Origin: Methylobacter sp.
GTDB lineage: Bacteria; Pseudomonadota; Gammaproteobacteria; Methylococcales; Methylomonadaceae
Assembly (NCBI GenBank): GCA_030684815.1
Contig: JAUXXQ010000233.1
Coordinates: forward strand, 30,890-94,889
Direction of reading: 5' to 3'
Length of the DNA: 64,000 nt
Shown here: positions 7,824-16,690 of the stretch, piece by piece
Position numbering within the stretch: the first letter of the stretch is position 1
Layout of the letters: every line of letters begins with the position of its first letter
Program-made: the position numbers and the translations under genes
The notes under the pieces: generated by a model
What the model was told of the DNA's origin: nothing
Database searches by the model: none
The model's input: only the letters and a program-made list of their open reading frames with translations

Positions 7824-8543
7824 TCAATCCCGCTTAATCTCATGTAAATACAAGGTCGCGCCAATGACCGCAGCCGGGGCGATGATGATATTCAGCACTG
7901 GAATGGTTAATCCCAGCACCGCGAGGCCACCAAAACTTAATGCACCTAATCTGACGCTTTTGACCAGCTCTTTTTGTTCGGCAAACAACACGCCCTCATT
8001 TTCTAGTGGGTAGGCCAGATATTCCAGCGCCATGCCCCAGGCGCCGAATAAGGCCCACAGCAGCGGCGCAATGACGTTGATGCCGGGGATGAGCGATATA
8101 ATCAACAAGGGCAAGGCTCTCGTTGCCAGATAGCCCATGCGTTTTAATTCCGCCCATAGGACTTTAGCCAAGGGTGGCTCGGCCAAGATTACGGGTTCAT
8201 CGCTGATAATAGCCAGCGTTTTAGCGGATAAGTGCCCGTAAAACGGCGAGGCCAGCAGGTTCGCCAGGACGGTGAAAGTGAAAAACCCACCGATAAAAAA
8301 GCTGATGAAGAACAACGGCCATAATACCCAGCTCAACCAAAGCAGCCAGCCGGGGATGAATCGGTCAATCAGGTCGGCAATATAAAAATAACTCAAGGCC
8401 AAGGCGATGCTGTACAACACGATGTTAATCAACACCGGGATGATGATGAATTTGCGCAATTCGGGGCGGTTTACTAATTTCAGGCCTTTAAATAAAAAAC
8501 CGATGGCCAGAGCCGGATTGTTGCCTGTTTTATCAAAGTGCAT
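7824..8543 (-). CDS. cysZ: CysZ-like sulfate transport membrane protein
   Basis: A 239-residue inner-membrane protein of the EI24/CysZ family. The N-terminus GFLFKGLKLVNRPELRKFIIIPVLINIVL is typical, followed by hydrophobic segments around 27-47, 65-100, 145-170 and 205-230, with the conserved NLLASPFYGHLS loop. CysZ mediates sulfate uptake for cysteine synthesis; some EI24 relatives may have other substrates. The gene overlaps the 3' end of mtnA by 11 bases, suggesting co-transcription of two sulfur-related functions. Confidence 0.85.
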   Translation of the reverse strand: MHFDKTGNNPALAIGFLFKGLKLVNRPELRKFIIIPVLINIVLYSIALALSYFYIADLIDRFIPGWLLWLSWVLWPLFFISFFIGGFFTFTVLANLLASPFYGHLSAKTLAIISDEPVILAEPPLAKVLWAELKRMGYLATRALPLLIISLIPGINVIAPLLWALFGAWGMALEYLAYPLENEGVLFAEQKELVKSVRLGALSFGGLAVLGLTIPVLNIIIAPAAVIGATLYLHEIKRD

Positions 8544-9573
8544 TTTTTAAGCCTCTCACGCCATGTTCGGCAGGGTTCATGACCACGCCGCGCTCGGTGA
8601 CAATGGCGCTAATCAATTCTGCCGGGGTCACGTCAAAAACCGGGTTCCAGGCGCTGACCAGAGAACCTTCGTAGTTATAACAGGCGGGCAATAATTCATT
8701 GGGGTTGCGTTGTTCAATCGCTATCTGCGCGCCGTCGTCGATACCCCAGTCGATGGTGGTGGTCGGCGCCGCCACCATTAATTTGACGCCATGCTGTCTG
8801 GCCAATACGGCCAGCGAATAGGTGCCGATTTTGTTGGCGGCATCGCCATTGGCGGCAATGCGGTCGGCACCAACTACGATCCAGTCGATAGCGCCGGATT
8901 TCATCAGCCAAGCCGCCGCCGAATCGGCAATCAAGGTTGACGGAATGCCGTCCTGCGCCAATTCCCAGACGGTCAGTCTTGCACCTTGCAGCCAAGGCCG
9001 GGTTTCGCCTGCGAAGACCTTGATCGGCTGGCGTTGGTAGGCACTGCGGATAACCCCCAGCGCGGTGCCGTGGCCGCCAGTTGCCAATGCACCGGCGTTA
9101 CAATGCGTCATCACGCCAGTGGCACCGGCCAGAATATCCGCGCCCAGTTCGCCCATTTTGAGGTTGGCGGCAAGATCATCGGCATGGATTTTTTCCGCGC
9201 AGGCCAGCACCGCCTCAATCGGATTGTCGAGCTGCTTGGCCAGTATGGTTTTCATTTGATCCAGCGCCCAAAACAAATTGACCGCCGTGGGTCTGGACGT
9301 TGCCAGCAGCTCAATATCGGCCGCCACTTTTTGCCGCCAATGGTCGGCCTGGGTGCAATGCTGGCGAGCTGATAGCGCCACGCCGTAAGCAGCGGCGATA
9401 CCGATGGCCGGTGCGCCGCGAACGCGCATACTGGCAATGGCTTCGGTGACGCCAGCCACATCGGTGTATTCGTCGTAAACAATTTTTTCCGGCAATTGGC
9501 GCTGATCCAGCACTTTTAAACTGGCGCCTGTCCATTGCAAGGCTGATACGGTCAATTTGTTTTGCATAGTCAT
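8533..9573 (-). CDS. mtnA: S-methyl-5-thioribose-1-phosphate isomerase
   Basis: Converts methylthioribose-1-phosphate to methylthioribulose-1-phosphate in methionine salvage. Visible motifs are RGAPAIGIAAAYG, the catalytic-cysteine region TGVMTHCNAGALATGGHGTALG, ETRPWLQGARLT, and VVGADRIAANGDAANKIGTY with the catalytic aspartate. The ATG at 9573 (MTMQNKLTVSALQW) gives 346 residues, matching the family; an upstream start at 9621 would overlap the divergent mtaD leader. It is divergent from mtaD, and its downstream pathway genes mtnB, mtnD and mtnC lie 32 kb away. Confidence 0.95.
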   Translation of the reverse strand: MTMQNKLTVSALQWTGASLKVLDQRQLPEKIVYDEYTDVAGVTEAIASMRVRGAPAIGIAAAYGVALSARQHCTQADHWRQKVAADIELLATSRPTAVNLFWALDQMKTILAKQLDNPIEAVLACAEKIHADDLAANLKMGELGADILAGATGVMTHCNAGALATGGHGTALGVIRSAYQRQPIKVFAGETRPWLQGARLTVWELAQDGIPSTLIADSAAAWLMKSGAIDWIVVGADRIAANGDAANKIGTYSLAVLARQHGVKLMVAAPTTTIDWGIDDGAQIAIEQRNPNELLPACYNYEGSLVSAWNPVFDVTPAELISAIVTERGVVMNPAEHGVRGLKNAL

Positions 9574-9602
9574 TTTTATCAAAAGAATCAATGGTAAGAA
9601 GT

Positions 9603-9608
9603 TATAAT
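9603..9608 (+). promoter_or_regulatory. Possible -10 box for mtaD
   Basis: A perfect TATAAT lies 28 bases before the mtaD start in the short mtnA/mtaD divergent region. No good -35 is seen at the usual distance, so activation or an extended contact would be needed. Confidence 0.4.
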
Positions 9609-9635
9609 TCGGCAAACTCACAGAGGAATAGCTTT

Positions 9636-10949
9636 ATGCAAGTTGTCGACACCCTTATTCACGCCCGCTGGATTATACCCGTTGAACCCGAATCCGTAAC
9701 CTTGGAACACCATGCGCTGGTGATTGACGGCGGGCGGATTATCGACCTGCTGCCAAGCGAATTGGCCAGCCAAACATATCAAGGTACGAGCACTGAGAAC
9801 CTGAACACTCACGCGCTGCTGCCCGGTTTGATCAACAGCCACACCCATGCCGCGATGACTTTGATGCGCGGCATTGCCGACGATTTGCCGCTGATGGACT
9901 GGCTTGGCAACCATATCTGGCCGCTGGAACAACAATGGATGAGCGAGGCTTTTGTTAAAGACGGCACCGATCTGGCCATTGCCGAGATGATTTTGGGCGG
10001 CACCACCTGTTTCAACGATATGTATTTCTTCCCGGAAATCACCGCTGCGCAGGCGATACAGCACGGCATCCGCGCCAGCGTTGGTCTGATTGTGATCGAC
10101 TTTCCGACAGTCTGGGCCGAACACAGCGACGCTTACATTGAAAAAGGTCTGGCGCTGCATGAGCAACTGCGTCATCACCCGCTGATTTCGACGCCGTTTG
10201 CGCCGCACGCGCCGTACACGGTATCGGACGAACCGCTGCAAAAAATCAAGACCTTTACCGATGAACTGGAGTTGCCGATTCATATCCATGTCCACGAAAC
10301 GCTGCACGAAGTCGAGCAGGAACAAGAAAAAACCGGCCTGCGCCCGCTGCAACGCTTGCTCAATCTTGGCCTGATTGACCCGTCATTTATTGCGGTACAC
10401 ATGACGCAATTAACCGATGACGAAATCGCACAGTTTGCAAAAACCGGCGCGCATATCGTGCATTGCCCCGAATCCAATTTAAAACTCGCCAGCGGTTTTT
10501 GCCCTGTCGCCAAATGTATCGCCGCAGGCATTAATGTCGCCTTGGGCACTGACGGCGCGGCCAGCAATAATGATTTGGATATGTTCGGCGAAATGCGCAG
10601 CGCCGCCTTGCTCGGCAAAGCGGTTGCCGGTGATGCCCGCGCCATTCCGGCAATGACCGCGTTGCGTATGGCGACTATCAACGGCGCGAAAGCCTTGGGG
10701 TTGGATCATGAAATCGGCTCGCTCACTGTCGGCAAAGCCGCCGATGTCATTGCGGTGGATTTATCGGCGCTGGAAACCCAGCCGCTGTATTGCCCTGTGT
10801 CGCAGATTGTGTATGCCGCCAGCCGCCAGCAAGTCACCGATGTTTGGGTGGCGGGCAAGCGGCTGTTAAAGCAGCGTCATCTGACCACGGTTAATATTGA
10901 GGAATTGCGGCTGAAAATTGCCGAATGGCAGGTGAAGTTGATCGGCTAG
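9636..10949 (+). CDS. mtaD: 5-methylthioadenosine/S-adenosylhomocysteine deaminase (TRZ/ATZ family)
   Basis: Zn-dependent amidohydrolase of 437 residues. Metal and catalytic motifs are HTHAAMTLMRG (HxH), the third metal-site region HVHET, HCPESNLKLASG and the metal aspartate in GTDGAASNND. The MDWL and RGI features fit TRZ/ATZ proteins acting on methylthioadenosine or adenosylhomocysteine. The ATG at 9636 has AGAGGAA 8-10 bases upstream. Divergent adjacency to mtnA supports a role in methylthioadenosine recycling; guanine or other purine deaminase activity is less likely. Confidence 0.88.
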   Translation: MQVVDTLIHARWIIPVEPESVTLEHHALVIDGGRIIDLLPSELASQTYQGTSTENLNTHALLPGLINSHTHAAMTLMRGIADDLPLMDWLGNHIWPLEQQWMSEAFVKDGTDLAIAEMILGGTTCFNDMYFFPEITAAQAIQHGIRASVGLIVIDFPTVWAEHSDAYIEKGLALHEQLRHHPLISTPFAPHAPYTVSDEPLQKIKTFTDELELPIHIHVHETLHEVEQEQEKTGLRPLQRLLNLGLIDPSFIAVHMTQLTDDEIAQFAKTGAHIVHCPESNLKLASGFCPVAKCIAAGINVALGTDGAASNNDLDMFGEMRSAALLGKAVAGDARAIPAMTALRMATINGAKALGLDHEIGSLTVGKAADVIAVDLSALETQPLYCPVSQIVYAASRQQVTDVWVAGKRLLKQRHLTTVNIEELRLKIAEWQVKLIG

Positions 10950-11011
10950 TTTTTGGCTTATACTAAGGCTCATCGTAGGCGTTGCCCTATATGGATTTTG
11001 GAGAATCGATT

Positions 11012-11617
11012 ATGAATACTGCAGAACAATTACAACATAAATACACCTACGCCGACCTTGCCCAATGGCCGGAAGATGAACGCTGGGAACTGATAGAAGG
11101 CATACCGTATGCGATGACCGCGCCGCAACGCTTGCATCAGGATATTGTGTTTGAACTAGGCCGACAAATTGGTAACTACCTGCAAGGTAAACCGTGTAAA
11201 GGCTATACCGCCCCTTTCGATGTGCGCCTGCCTTACCGGGATGAAGCCGACAACGACGTGGAAACCGTGGTGCAACCTGATTTAAGCGTGATTTGCGACC
11301 CGTCCAAGCTGGACAAAAAAGGCTGCCGTGGCGCGCCGGACTGGATTATTGAAGTGCTGTCGCCTTCGACCGCGCTCAAAGACATGAACGCCAAACGCAG
11401 CCTTTACCAGCAGCATGGCGTACAGGAATATTGGATTATCCATCCTGAAGATCGCTGGATTATAGTCTACACACTCGATGAACAAAGCCGTTACGGCCAG
11501 CCCGGCGTGTTCGGCATGGATGATGCAACTCGGGTGCAACGCTTTTCGGATTTGAGCATAGATTGGTCATTTATGCCCGCCGTAGAAATTCCAAAACCCT
11601 CCCCTAACATTGTCTAA
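11012..11617 (+). CDS. Uma2 (DUF820) family putative endonuclease
   Basis: A 201-residue PD-(D/E)xK-superfamily protein. Uma2 hallmarks are ERWELIEGIPYAM, APQRLHQDIVFELG, the acidic QPDLSVICD and the core IEVLSPSTALKDMNAKRSLY with the following GVQEYWIIHPE. Function is unknown; members are abundant in cyanobacteria and some gammaproteobacteria and are suspected nucleases. The ATG at 11012 follows GGAG by 8 bases. It stands 62 bases after mtaD in the same direction but is not obviously related to it. Confidence 0.8.
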   Translation: MNTAEQLQHKYTYADLAQWPEDERWELIEGIPYAMTAPQRLHQDIVFELGRQIGNYLQGKPCKGYTAPFDVRLPYRDEADNDVETVVQPDLSVICDPSKLDKKGCRGAPDWIIEVLSPSTALKDMNAKRSLYQQHGVQEYWIIHPEDRWIIVYTLDEQSRYGQPGVFGMDDATRVQRFSDLSIDWSFMPAVEIPKPSPNIV

Positions 11618-11643
11618 CTATTCATTAACAAGGATTGCCTTTC

Positions 11644-12408
11644 ATGTCCATTTCCCTGATCACCTTAGAAAACGTCATTCGCGAAGCCGGAGAAATCGCC
11701 CTGACGCATTTCAAAAACCTGAAACATCTGGAAATCACCAAAAAAAGCCCGCGTGATTTGGTCACCGAAGCCGATGTCGCCGTCGAGGCTTTTTTACAAC
11801 AAGCACTGGCCGAACATTATCCGCAATACGGTTTTTGGGGCGAAGAAAGCGGCCACAGCGCCAGCCAAACCCAGCGCTGGATTGTCGACCCGATTGACGG
11901 CACCCATTCGTTTACCCGAGGCCAGTATTTTTGGGGCATTAGCGTCGCGCTGGAAATCGACGGCGAACTGATTTTCGGCGCCGTCTACGCGCCAGCATTA
12001 AACGATTATTACTCGGCGAAAAAAGGCGAGGGCGCCTGGAAAAACGGCGAACCGATTAAGGTATCCAATGAAAGCAATCTTGGCGATGCCATGATTTCCA
12101 CCGGCTTCGCCTGTTTGCGCTCCTACCTGAAAGACAACAACCTGCAACGCTTTTGCCGCATTGCCGAAGTCACTACCGGACAACGCCGTTTTGGTTCGGC
12201 AGCCGTTGACTTATGTTTGGTTGCCGATGGCCAGGTCGATGCGTTTTGGGAACAGGAATTAAACTTGTATGACGTTGCCGCCGGGGCTTTGATTGCCAAA
12301 GAAGCAGGCGCTACCGTGACCGATTTTCAAGGTAATGAAGGCGTGTTCCCCAAACAGATACTGGTCACCAACGGCAAGATTTTTAGCCAGATATTGGCGC
12401 TGATGTAG
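11644..12408 (+). CDS. Inositol monophosphatase family phosphatase
   Basis: A 254-residue Mg-dependent sugar-phosphate phosphatase. Metal-binding motifs are the first Glu in GFWGEESG, DPIDGTHSF, and the third site in LNLYDVAAGALIAKEAGA. The substrate could be inositol phosphate, histidinol phosphate (HisN type) or 3'-phosphoadenosine phosphate; family resemblance to HisN-like enzymes is suggestive only. The ATG at 11644 sits 9-10 bases after AAGGA; an in-frame TTG at 11635 is less likely. Confidence 0.8.
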   Translation: MSISLITLENVIREAGEIALTHFKNLKHLEITKKSPRDLVTEADVAVEAFLQQALAEHYPQYGFWGEESGHSASQTQRWIVDPIDGTHSFTRGQYFWGISVALEIDGELIFGAVYAPALNDYYSAKKGEGAWKNGEPIKVSNESNLGDAMISTGFACLRSYLKDNNLQRFCRIAEVTTGQRRFGSAAVDLCLVADGQVDAFWEQELNLYDVAAGALIAKEAGATVTDFQGNEGVFPKQILVTNGKIFSQILALM

Positions 12409-12667
12409 GATAAGGTTTCCGGGAACGAGCAACCGCCAAAAAAGCGATGCAGCTTTGCGTGTTGTTCGTGGCGTAACGCTTTAGCTTGATGGGGCGTGAG
12501 CCGTTACGCCCTAAGATGGGGTTAAAAATTTTGGCTATCTGCTGCGTTTCATCCCTGATCCCAAGCTCCTAAAATTATCAACCGGCGTATGATAAAAACA
12601 CTTATGAATAACGATGAGAGCCCAGCACCACTCAGTAAACCGGTCGATGCTAGGCCCGATTTCCCGC

Positions 12668-13795
12668 TTAGAAGTGATAATGCGCGCCTAAACCGATATA
12701 TTCCACCTTGTCTTTATAAAACTGGCCGCTTGGCGAGTAGCCGTTATAGTATTCGGCAAGAATCTGAAGTTTCCGACCTAATACCTGTAAGTTTTCAAAC
12801 TCGACGCCAGCCCTAGCGGATACATCCGTGCTCCATTTATTTTCATCATAGTTCTTGATGTCCGCTGCAATGATAGGCCGCATGGCTGCAAAATCGATGC
12901 GCCAAGGGCTTCTAAACTCAAGTCCATATTGAGCCGACCATATCTTAAGCTCCGAAGGTTCCCTATGGAACAGCCCGCCGCCACCGCCGTATAAGCGTAC
13001 ACCGTAGGGAAGCTCATAAGAAAGCTTCAAATCCACGCCTTCGTAACTGAGATTTACGCGCTCGAATTTAGTGTTGACTTTGCGCAGTAAAAACTCGTCG
13101 CCAAGATGCGAACTCTGATGATAAAGACGGCCAAATGCTGAAAATTGGCCGACACGCACACTTGAATAAATCGAGGCAATAAAATCGGTGTTGACCAAGT
13201 CGGACGAGTCGGCTCCCAGATTAAAGTCGCTAAAAACACCGGCTTGCAAGCCTGTCTCCCATTGCGCCGAGGATCCGCCGAAGTTACTGCGATAGAACGG
13301 TATGGTTTCGCCAAAACTGACAGCGCCTATATCCGTGCCATCAAAATTGTTGTTTTGGTGGTTACGGTAAGCGGCCGAAAAATGAGCCCAACGCGTATCA
13401 GCTAATAACGGTTTGAACAGGTGCCCACTGGGCAAGAGTCCAGACGGCAATCGGGTTGATGAGGGTGGTGCCTCATACATTGAGAAATGGCCGCCGTCTG
13501 ACGTGGAATTTATAGGCTGCGCTGCTGACGTTTCTATGGTATTGACCGCATGAACACCAGGGATTTCAGCTAACAAGTGCAACGCCTGCTCGCGATCTGA
13601 GGCCTGCATATCCGTGACCGGCAAGGTGATGACACCGCCCTCGACTTTTAATGCGGGCATATCCAGTTGAAAATTCTGTTTTAACAGGCCGGCCGCATAA
13701 CCGGCAATGTAAGCGTCATCCTGGGCTGCGGCATAAGCAAAAGAAACGGGTATTAGCGTGATGGCCAAGACTGCTATTAATCGATAAGATGCCAT
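12668..13795 (-). CDS. DUF1207-type outer-membrane protein with BON-like N-terminus
   Basis: A 375-residue exported protein. A signal peptide (about 1-22, ending SFAYAAA) is followed by a segment resembling a BON half-domain (LKVEGGVITLPV ... ALHLLAEIPGVHAVN, about 48-87) and then a beta-rich region with repeated aromatic strands to a terminal aromatic residue (GLGAHYHF), as in outer-membrane barrels. DUF1207 proteins of this length are common in methanotroph-type genomes and have no known role. It is downstream of a BON lipoprotein gene by 2 bases, so the two are an operon. Confidence 0.7.
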   Translation of the reverse strand: MASYRLIAVLAITLIPVSFAYAAAQDDAYIAGYAAGLLKQNFQLDMPALKVEGGVITLPVTDMQASDREQALHLLAEIPGVHAVNTIETSAAQPINSTSDGGHFSMYEAPPSSTRLPSGLLPSGHLFKPLLADTRWAHFSAAYRNHQNNNFDGTDIGAVSFGETIPFYRSNFGGSSAQWETGLQAGVFSDFNLGADSSDLVNTDFIASIYSSVRVGQFSAFGRLYHQSSHLGDEFLLRKVNTKFERVNLSYEGVDLKLSYELPYGVRLYGGGGGLFHREPSELKIWSAQYGLEFRSPWRIDFAAMRPIIAADIKNYDENKWSTDVSARAGVEFENLQVLGRKLQILAEYYNGYSPSGQFYKDKVEYIGLGAHYHF

Positions 13796-13797
13796 TA

Positions 13798-14415
13798 TTA
13801 GTTGCTCGGTGTCGGCGCATTGACAATCAGGTTGCTTTGCACGGATTCTACGTTCTTCTGGCTATTGGCCAGTTCCAGTGCCCTACCGATGCTTGCCTCC
13901 GAATCAACCGTGCCGCTTAATGTCACCACACCTTTAACGGTGCTCACTTCGATATGCGATGCGTTAAGCATGGGGTCATTTAAAATGGCCGCCTTGACTT
14001 GTGTGGTAATCACCGAATCGTCAATATATTCGCCAGCTGTTTCGGCTTTGTCGATGACCAATTCTTTAGCGCCTTCAATTTTTTCTGCTGCCTTTTCCGT
14101 GGCTTGGTCAAGTTTTTTTCCGGCCTGTTCTAACGTGCCTTTAGACGCGTCAACCGAGCCATCGATATATTCGCCAGCTGTTTCCGCCTTCTGATCTAAC
14201 GACTCCTTCGCCGCTTCAATTTTTTGCTCTGCTTTGGTTGTTGCGCGGTCTATTTTCCGCTCTGCTTTTTCTGCCGCACGATCGATTTTTTGCCCCGCTT
14301 TTTCTGCACTGCCTTCTTGTTGGCAACCGGCTAGCCCGAGAGCAACCGACAAGCAACTAATGACAAGAAGCTTATCGGTTGAAATATGTTGTTTATATTC
14401 ATGAGTCGTTTTCAT
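13798..14415 (-). CDS. BON-domain lipoprotein with charged repeat stalk
   Basis: A 205-residue lipoprotein. The N-terminus carries a lipobox (LGLAGC near residue 31), then about 90 residues of Ala/Lys/Glu heptad-like repeats (for example KAERKIDRATTKAEQKIEAA) in which the unit KAETAGEYID occurs twice, and a C-terminal BON domain (SVITTQVKAAILNDP ... VKGVVTLSGTV). BON domains bind phospholipid or peptidoglycan-proximal surfaces; OsmY is the known relative. The ATG at 14415 has AAGGAC upstream. It probably spans the periplasm in osmotic or envelope stress (inference). Confidence 0.8.
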   Translation of the reverse strand: MKTTHEYKQHISTDKLLVISCLSVALGLAGCQQEGSAEKAGQKIDRAAEKAERKIDRATTKAEQKIEAAKESLDQKAETAGEYIDGSVDASKGTLEQAGKKLDQATEKAAEKIEGAKELVIDKAETAGEYIDDSVITTQVKAAILNDPMLNASHIEVSTVKGVVTLSGTVDSEASIGRALELANSQKNVESVQSNLIVNAPTPSN

Positions 14416-14874
14416 AGCATGTCCTTGAAAGGTTAAATTTTTAAAAATACGCAAGTGAAGAGTGAATCCCTAACGAGAAAAAACATCGGGTAAAAATCCT
14501 TTCTATAGAGCTCAAGCGCAACGAGCTGAAAACTCATAATGCATCTTAATAATAAGCCCAGGCACTGTCTGTACGGCATCACACATAAACCCAACGTTGG
14601 CAGCAAAGCCGGTCTGCAGACTAAAAAACGTTTCTATCGAGGGAAATGTATGTGTGCCAGCGAACTGACTGCGGCTGGGTTTGCAACTATAGTGCCGTTA
14701 AGGTTTTTGGCGGGCATTCGGCGCTAAGCGTGTGACCGGTAACGGGAACAGCACCTGACCATTGGTCGAATTTAATCGGCTTATTGTTGTAATCAAAACC
14801 TACTTCTAATGGAACTGAAGCGACCACTGGCCCGTTCGGTCAACAGAGATAGGTGCTTAATTGGAGATTTACCC
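14416..14874. other. Divergent spacer between BON genes
   Basis: This 459-base region separates divergently read BON genes and must hold both promoters. No convincing -35/-10 pair, hairpin or repeat is visible. A short frame from 14539 has no family resemblance and is probably noncoding. Confidence 0.4.
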
Positions 14875-15189
14875 ATGAAACATTTTATTAGATTTTTTTC
14901 CGCATTTTTTATCGTGTTGACGCTGCTGACAGCGGCAGGTTGTGCATCGACAAAAACGCAAGCAGGAACCGGTCAATATTTTGACGACAGCGTCATTACC
15001 ACCAAAGTCAAAGCGGCCATTTTGAATGAGCCTTCGTTAAGCGCCGCTGAGGTCAATGTAGAAACCTTTAAGGGTGTCGTGCAGTTGAGCGGTTTCGTAA
15101 GCACAAGAGACGGTATTGATCGAGCCATTGCGATAGCGCGCGGCATCGGTGGCGTCAAATCGGTCAAAAATGACATGCGCCTTAAATAA
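14875..15189 (+). CDS. Small BON-domain lipoprotein
   Basis: A 104-residue protein with a hydrophobic leader and lipobox (LTAAGC, Cys near residue 23) followed almost at once by one BON domain: DDSVITTKVKAAILNEP, VNVETFKGVVQLSGFV, and VKSVKNDMRLK. It resembles the C-terminal domain of the lipoprotein encoded at 13798-14415, so the two are paralogues on either side of a shared regulatory region. The ATG at 14875 follows TTGGAG. Likely periplasmic and stress-related (OsmY-like). Confidence 0.85.
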   Translation: MKHFIRFFSAFFIVLTLLTAAGCASTKTQAGTGQYFDDSVITTKVKAAILNEPSLSAAEVNVETFKGVVQLSGFVSTRDGIDRAIAIARGIGGVKSVKNDMRLK

Positions 15190-15222
15190 CCATCCACCAT
15201 TAAAATCACCCAGGAATTAAAC

Positions 15223-15453
15223 ATGGAAACCTTAGATAAAGTATCAAATTCAGCACATGAAGCCTACGACAAAATCGCCGGTGCAGGCTGTCACGCACTG
15301 GATGTGCTTGGTGAAAAAGGCGATCAACTGAAACATGCAGAGCAGCAATTGGTCAAAGACTGCCGTGGGTATATCAGTAAAAACCCGATAACGTCCGTCG
15401 GTATCGCCACAGCCGTCGGCTTTTTGCTGGGCCGGCTGTTAAACCAACGTTAA
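15223..15453 (+). CDS. DUF883 (ElaB/YqjD-type) membrane-anchored protein
   Basis: A 76-residue protein with an amphipathic helical N-terminus and the C-terminal signature ISKNPITSVGIATAVGFLLGRLL, a single hydrophobic anchor with a glycine zipper ending in basic residues. Relatives such as ElaB and YqjD tether ribosomes to the inner membrane in stationary phase. It follows the small BON gene by 33 bases and has a close paralogue at 15639-15869. Confidence 0.85.
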   Translation: METLDKVSNSAHEAYDKIAGAGCHALDVLGEKGDQLKHAEQQLVKDCRGYISKNPITSVGIATAVGFLLGRLLNQR

Positions 15454-15486
15454 AACGTCAATCATCATGAGTCCGGGGAGCTTTCA

Positions 15487-15613
15487 TAAGTAGGTAAGCC
15501 TATTTCTTTTAACATTTACATTGGAGTCCAATAGCTTTAGCTATTGGCGGTAAAACAGCTAAAGCTGTTTTACTCCCAACTTGTTTGTTAAGAAACTTTT
15601 GAATGACTACTTA
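15487..15613. repeat. MITE-like element, copy A
   Basis: A 127-base element with terminal inverted repeats TAAGTAG/CTACTTA. Inside are two nested palindromes: CCAATAGCTTTAGCTATTGG and GTAAAACAGCTAAAGCTG followed by TTTTAC. A nearly identical copy occurs in inverted orientation at 38593-38720. No coding capacity. It separates the two DUF883 paralogues, so it was inserted between them or took part in their duplication. Confidence 0.85.
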
Positions 15614-15638
15614 GCGCTCCCGGAAAGAGGAAATTAAC

Positions 15639-15869
15639 ATGGAAACAATAGAAAAAGCCGCCCATTCCGCACATCAAACTGTCGATATGATTGCCGATGT
15701 AACCACCCAGGCGGTAGAAGCGCTGGGTGAAAAAGGCCAACAACTCAAAAATGGCGAGCAGCAATTGCTTGAAGATTGCCGCAACTATGTCCACGACAAT
15801 CCCATCACCTCGCTAGGTATCGCGGCGGCGGCCGGGTTTTTGCTGAGCCGTCTGTTGAGCGCCCGATAG
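15639..15869 (+). CDS. DUF883 paralogue
   Basis: A 76-residue protein, same length and layout as the product of 15223-15453: METIEKAAHSAHQTVDMIAD, ALGEKGQQLKNGEQQL, and the anchor VHDNPITSLGIAAAAGFLLS. The N-terminal METxxKxxxSAH and central LGEKGxQLKxxEQQL are shared with the paralogue, indicating tandem duplication. It is preceded by GGAAAGAGGAAATTAAC as ribosome site and followed by yqjE 12 bases on. Confidence 0.85.
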   Translation: METIEKAAHSAHQTVDMIADVTTQAVEALGEKGQQLKNGEQQLLEDCRNYVHDNPITSLGIAAAAGFLLSRLLSAR

Positions 15870-15881
15870 GGTACACGCACT

Positions 15882-16283
15882 ATGAATCCGGATGCTGAAA
15901 AAGACGGTTCCGGCGTATTGGAAGACGCCCGGCTGTTATGGCATGACCTGCTTGGATTAGGTGCCGACCGTATCCGTCTGGCGGCGCTGGAAACCCGGCG
16001 GGCAGGCGACAGTTTGGTGTCGATGGTCATTTCGGCAATCATGATTGCGGTTTTGCTGATGGGCGCATGGCTGGGGCTCCAGGCAGTCGCCTTATTAGTG
16101 CTCATCGAACAGGGCTTTGCCGCGAGCAGCGTCATATTAATTGCGGTCGCCGCTAACTTGTTGCTGACATTGTTCCTGTTCGGCCTGATCCGCCGCAACA
16201 GCCGTTTTTTACAGTTCCCCTCGACGTTCCGCAGCCTTCAGCCGTTAACACCGGAACGCCTGGACGCAGGGAAGCCATCATGA
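15882..16283 (+). CDS. YqjE-type (DUF1469, phage-holin-III-like) membrane protein
   Basis: A 133-residue protein with a cytoplasmic N-terminus (ARLLWHDLLGLGADRIRLAALETRRAGD) and two long hydrophobic segments, about 49-75 and 84-106, ending in a basic RRNSR stretch. YqjE family proteins occur with YqjD-type and YqjK-type genes, as here. Its TGA overlaps the next ATG in ATGA, so the two are coupled. Confidence 0.8.
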   Translation: MNPDAEKDGSGVLEDARLLWHDLLGLGADRIRLAALETRRAGDSLVSMVISAIMIAVLLMGAWLGLQAVALLVLIEQGFAASSVILIAVAANLLLTLFLFGLIRRNSRFLQFPSTFRSLQPLTPERLDAGKPS

Positions 16284-16690
16284 AAGGGCGTTTATTAACC
16301 CGGCCGCAATCCCTGACGGTTCAAATCAGGGCTATGGAACAGCAGATATTACAGCGTCGACAAGCCATCCCCCTTCGCAGCGATAGCTTGACGCGGAAGA
16401 TCCGCCAACGCATGGCCGCACCGGCCACGCTACTGCTGGCGGGCGGCATTGGTTTTTTGTTGGGCGAACTTAGCAAACACCGCCCTGCCACATCATCAGG
16501 CGTCACCGATAAGCCAACGGCGGCCAAAACCTCACCGTTGACAACCGCGCTAAAACTGATGACCACCGCCCGCACTTTATATATGGCATTGCCGATGGCC
16601 TGGATATTGAAGCCCGCCAAGCAACCGCAGCAATCGTCTGAATGGCAAAAACACCGGATGCCGTCCGTAAGGCATCAACGGTCAATATAG
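16280..16690 (+). CDS. YqjK-like hypothetical protein
   Basis: A 136-residue basic protein with one weak hydrophobic segment (APATLLLAGGIGFLLGEL, about 47-64) and a second near 93-108. The position after YqjE and the pattern of N-terminal QRRQAIPLRSDSL before the hydrophobic stretch suggest a YqjK-type role, but sequence identity cannot be judged. It is the last gene of the 14875-16690 operon. Confidence 0.55.
   Translation: MKGRLLTRPQSLTVQIRAMEQQILQRRQAIPLRSDSLTRKIRQRMAAPATLLLAGGIGFLLGELSKHRPATSSGVTDKPTAAKTSPLTTALKLMTTARTLYMALPMAWILKPAKQPQQSSEWQKHRMPSVRHQRSI

Noticed and set aside
9618..10352. Long minus-strand frame inside mtaD
   Set aside because: mtaD has all its metal motifs in the plus frame; the minus frame is composition-driven.
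14539..14727. Short ORF between the BON genes
   Set aside because: No ribosome site, no recognisable family, and it lies where two divergent promoters are expected.
15487..15613. Structured small RNA or riboswitch in the DUF883 operon
   Set aside because: The same unit occurs inverted at 38593-38720 with terminal inverted repeats, so a mobile repeat explains it better.
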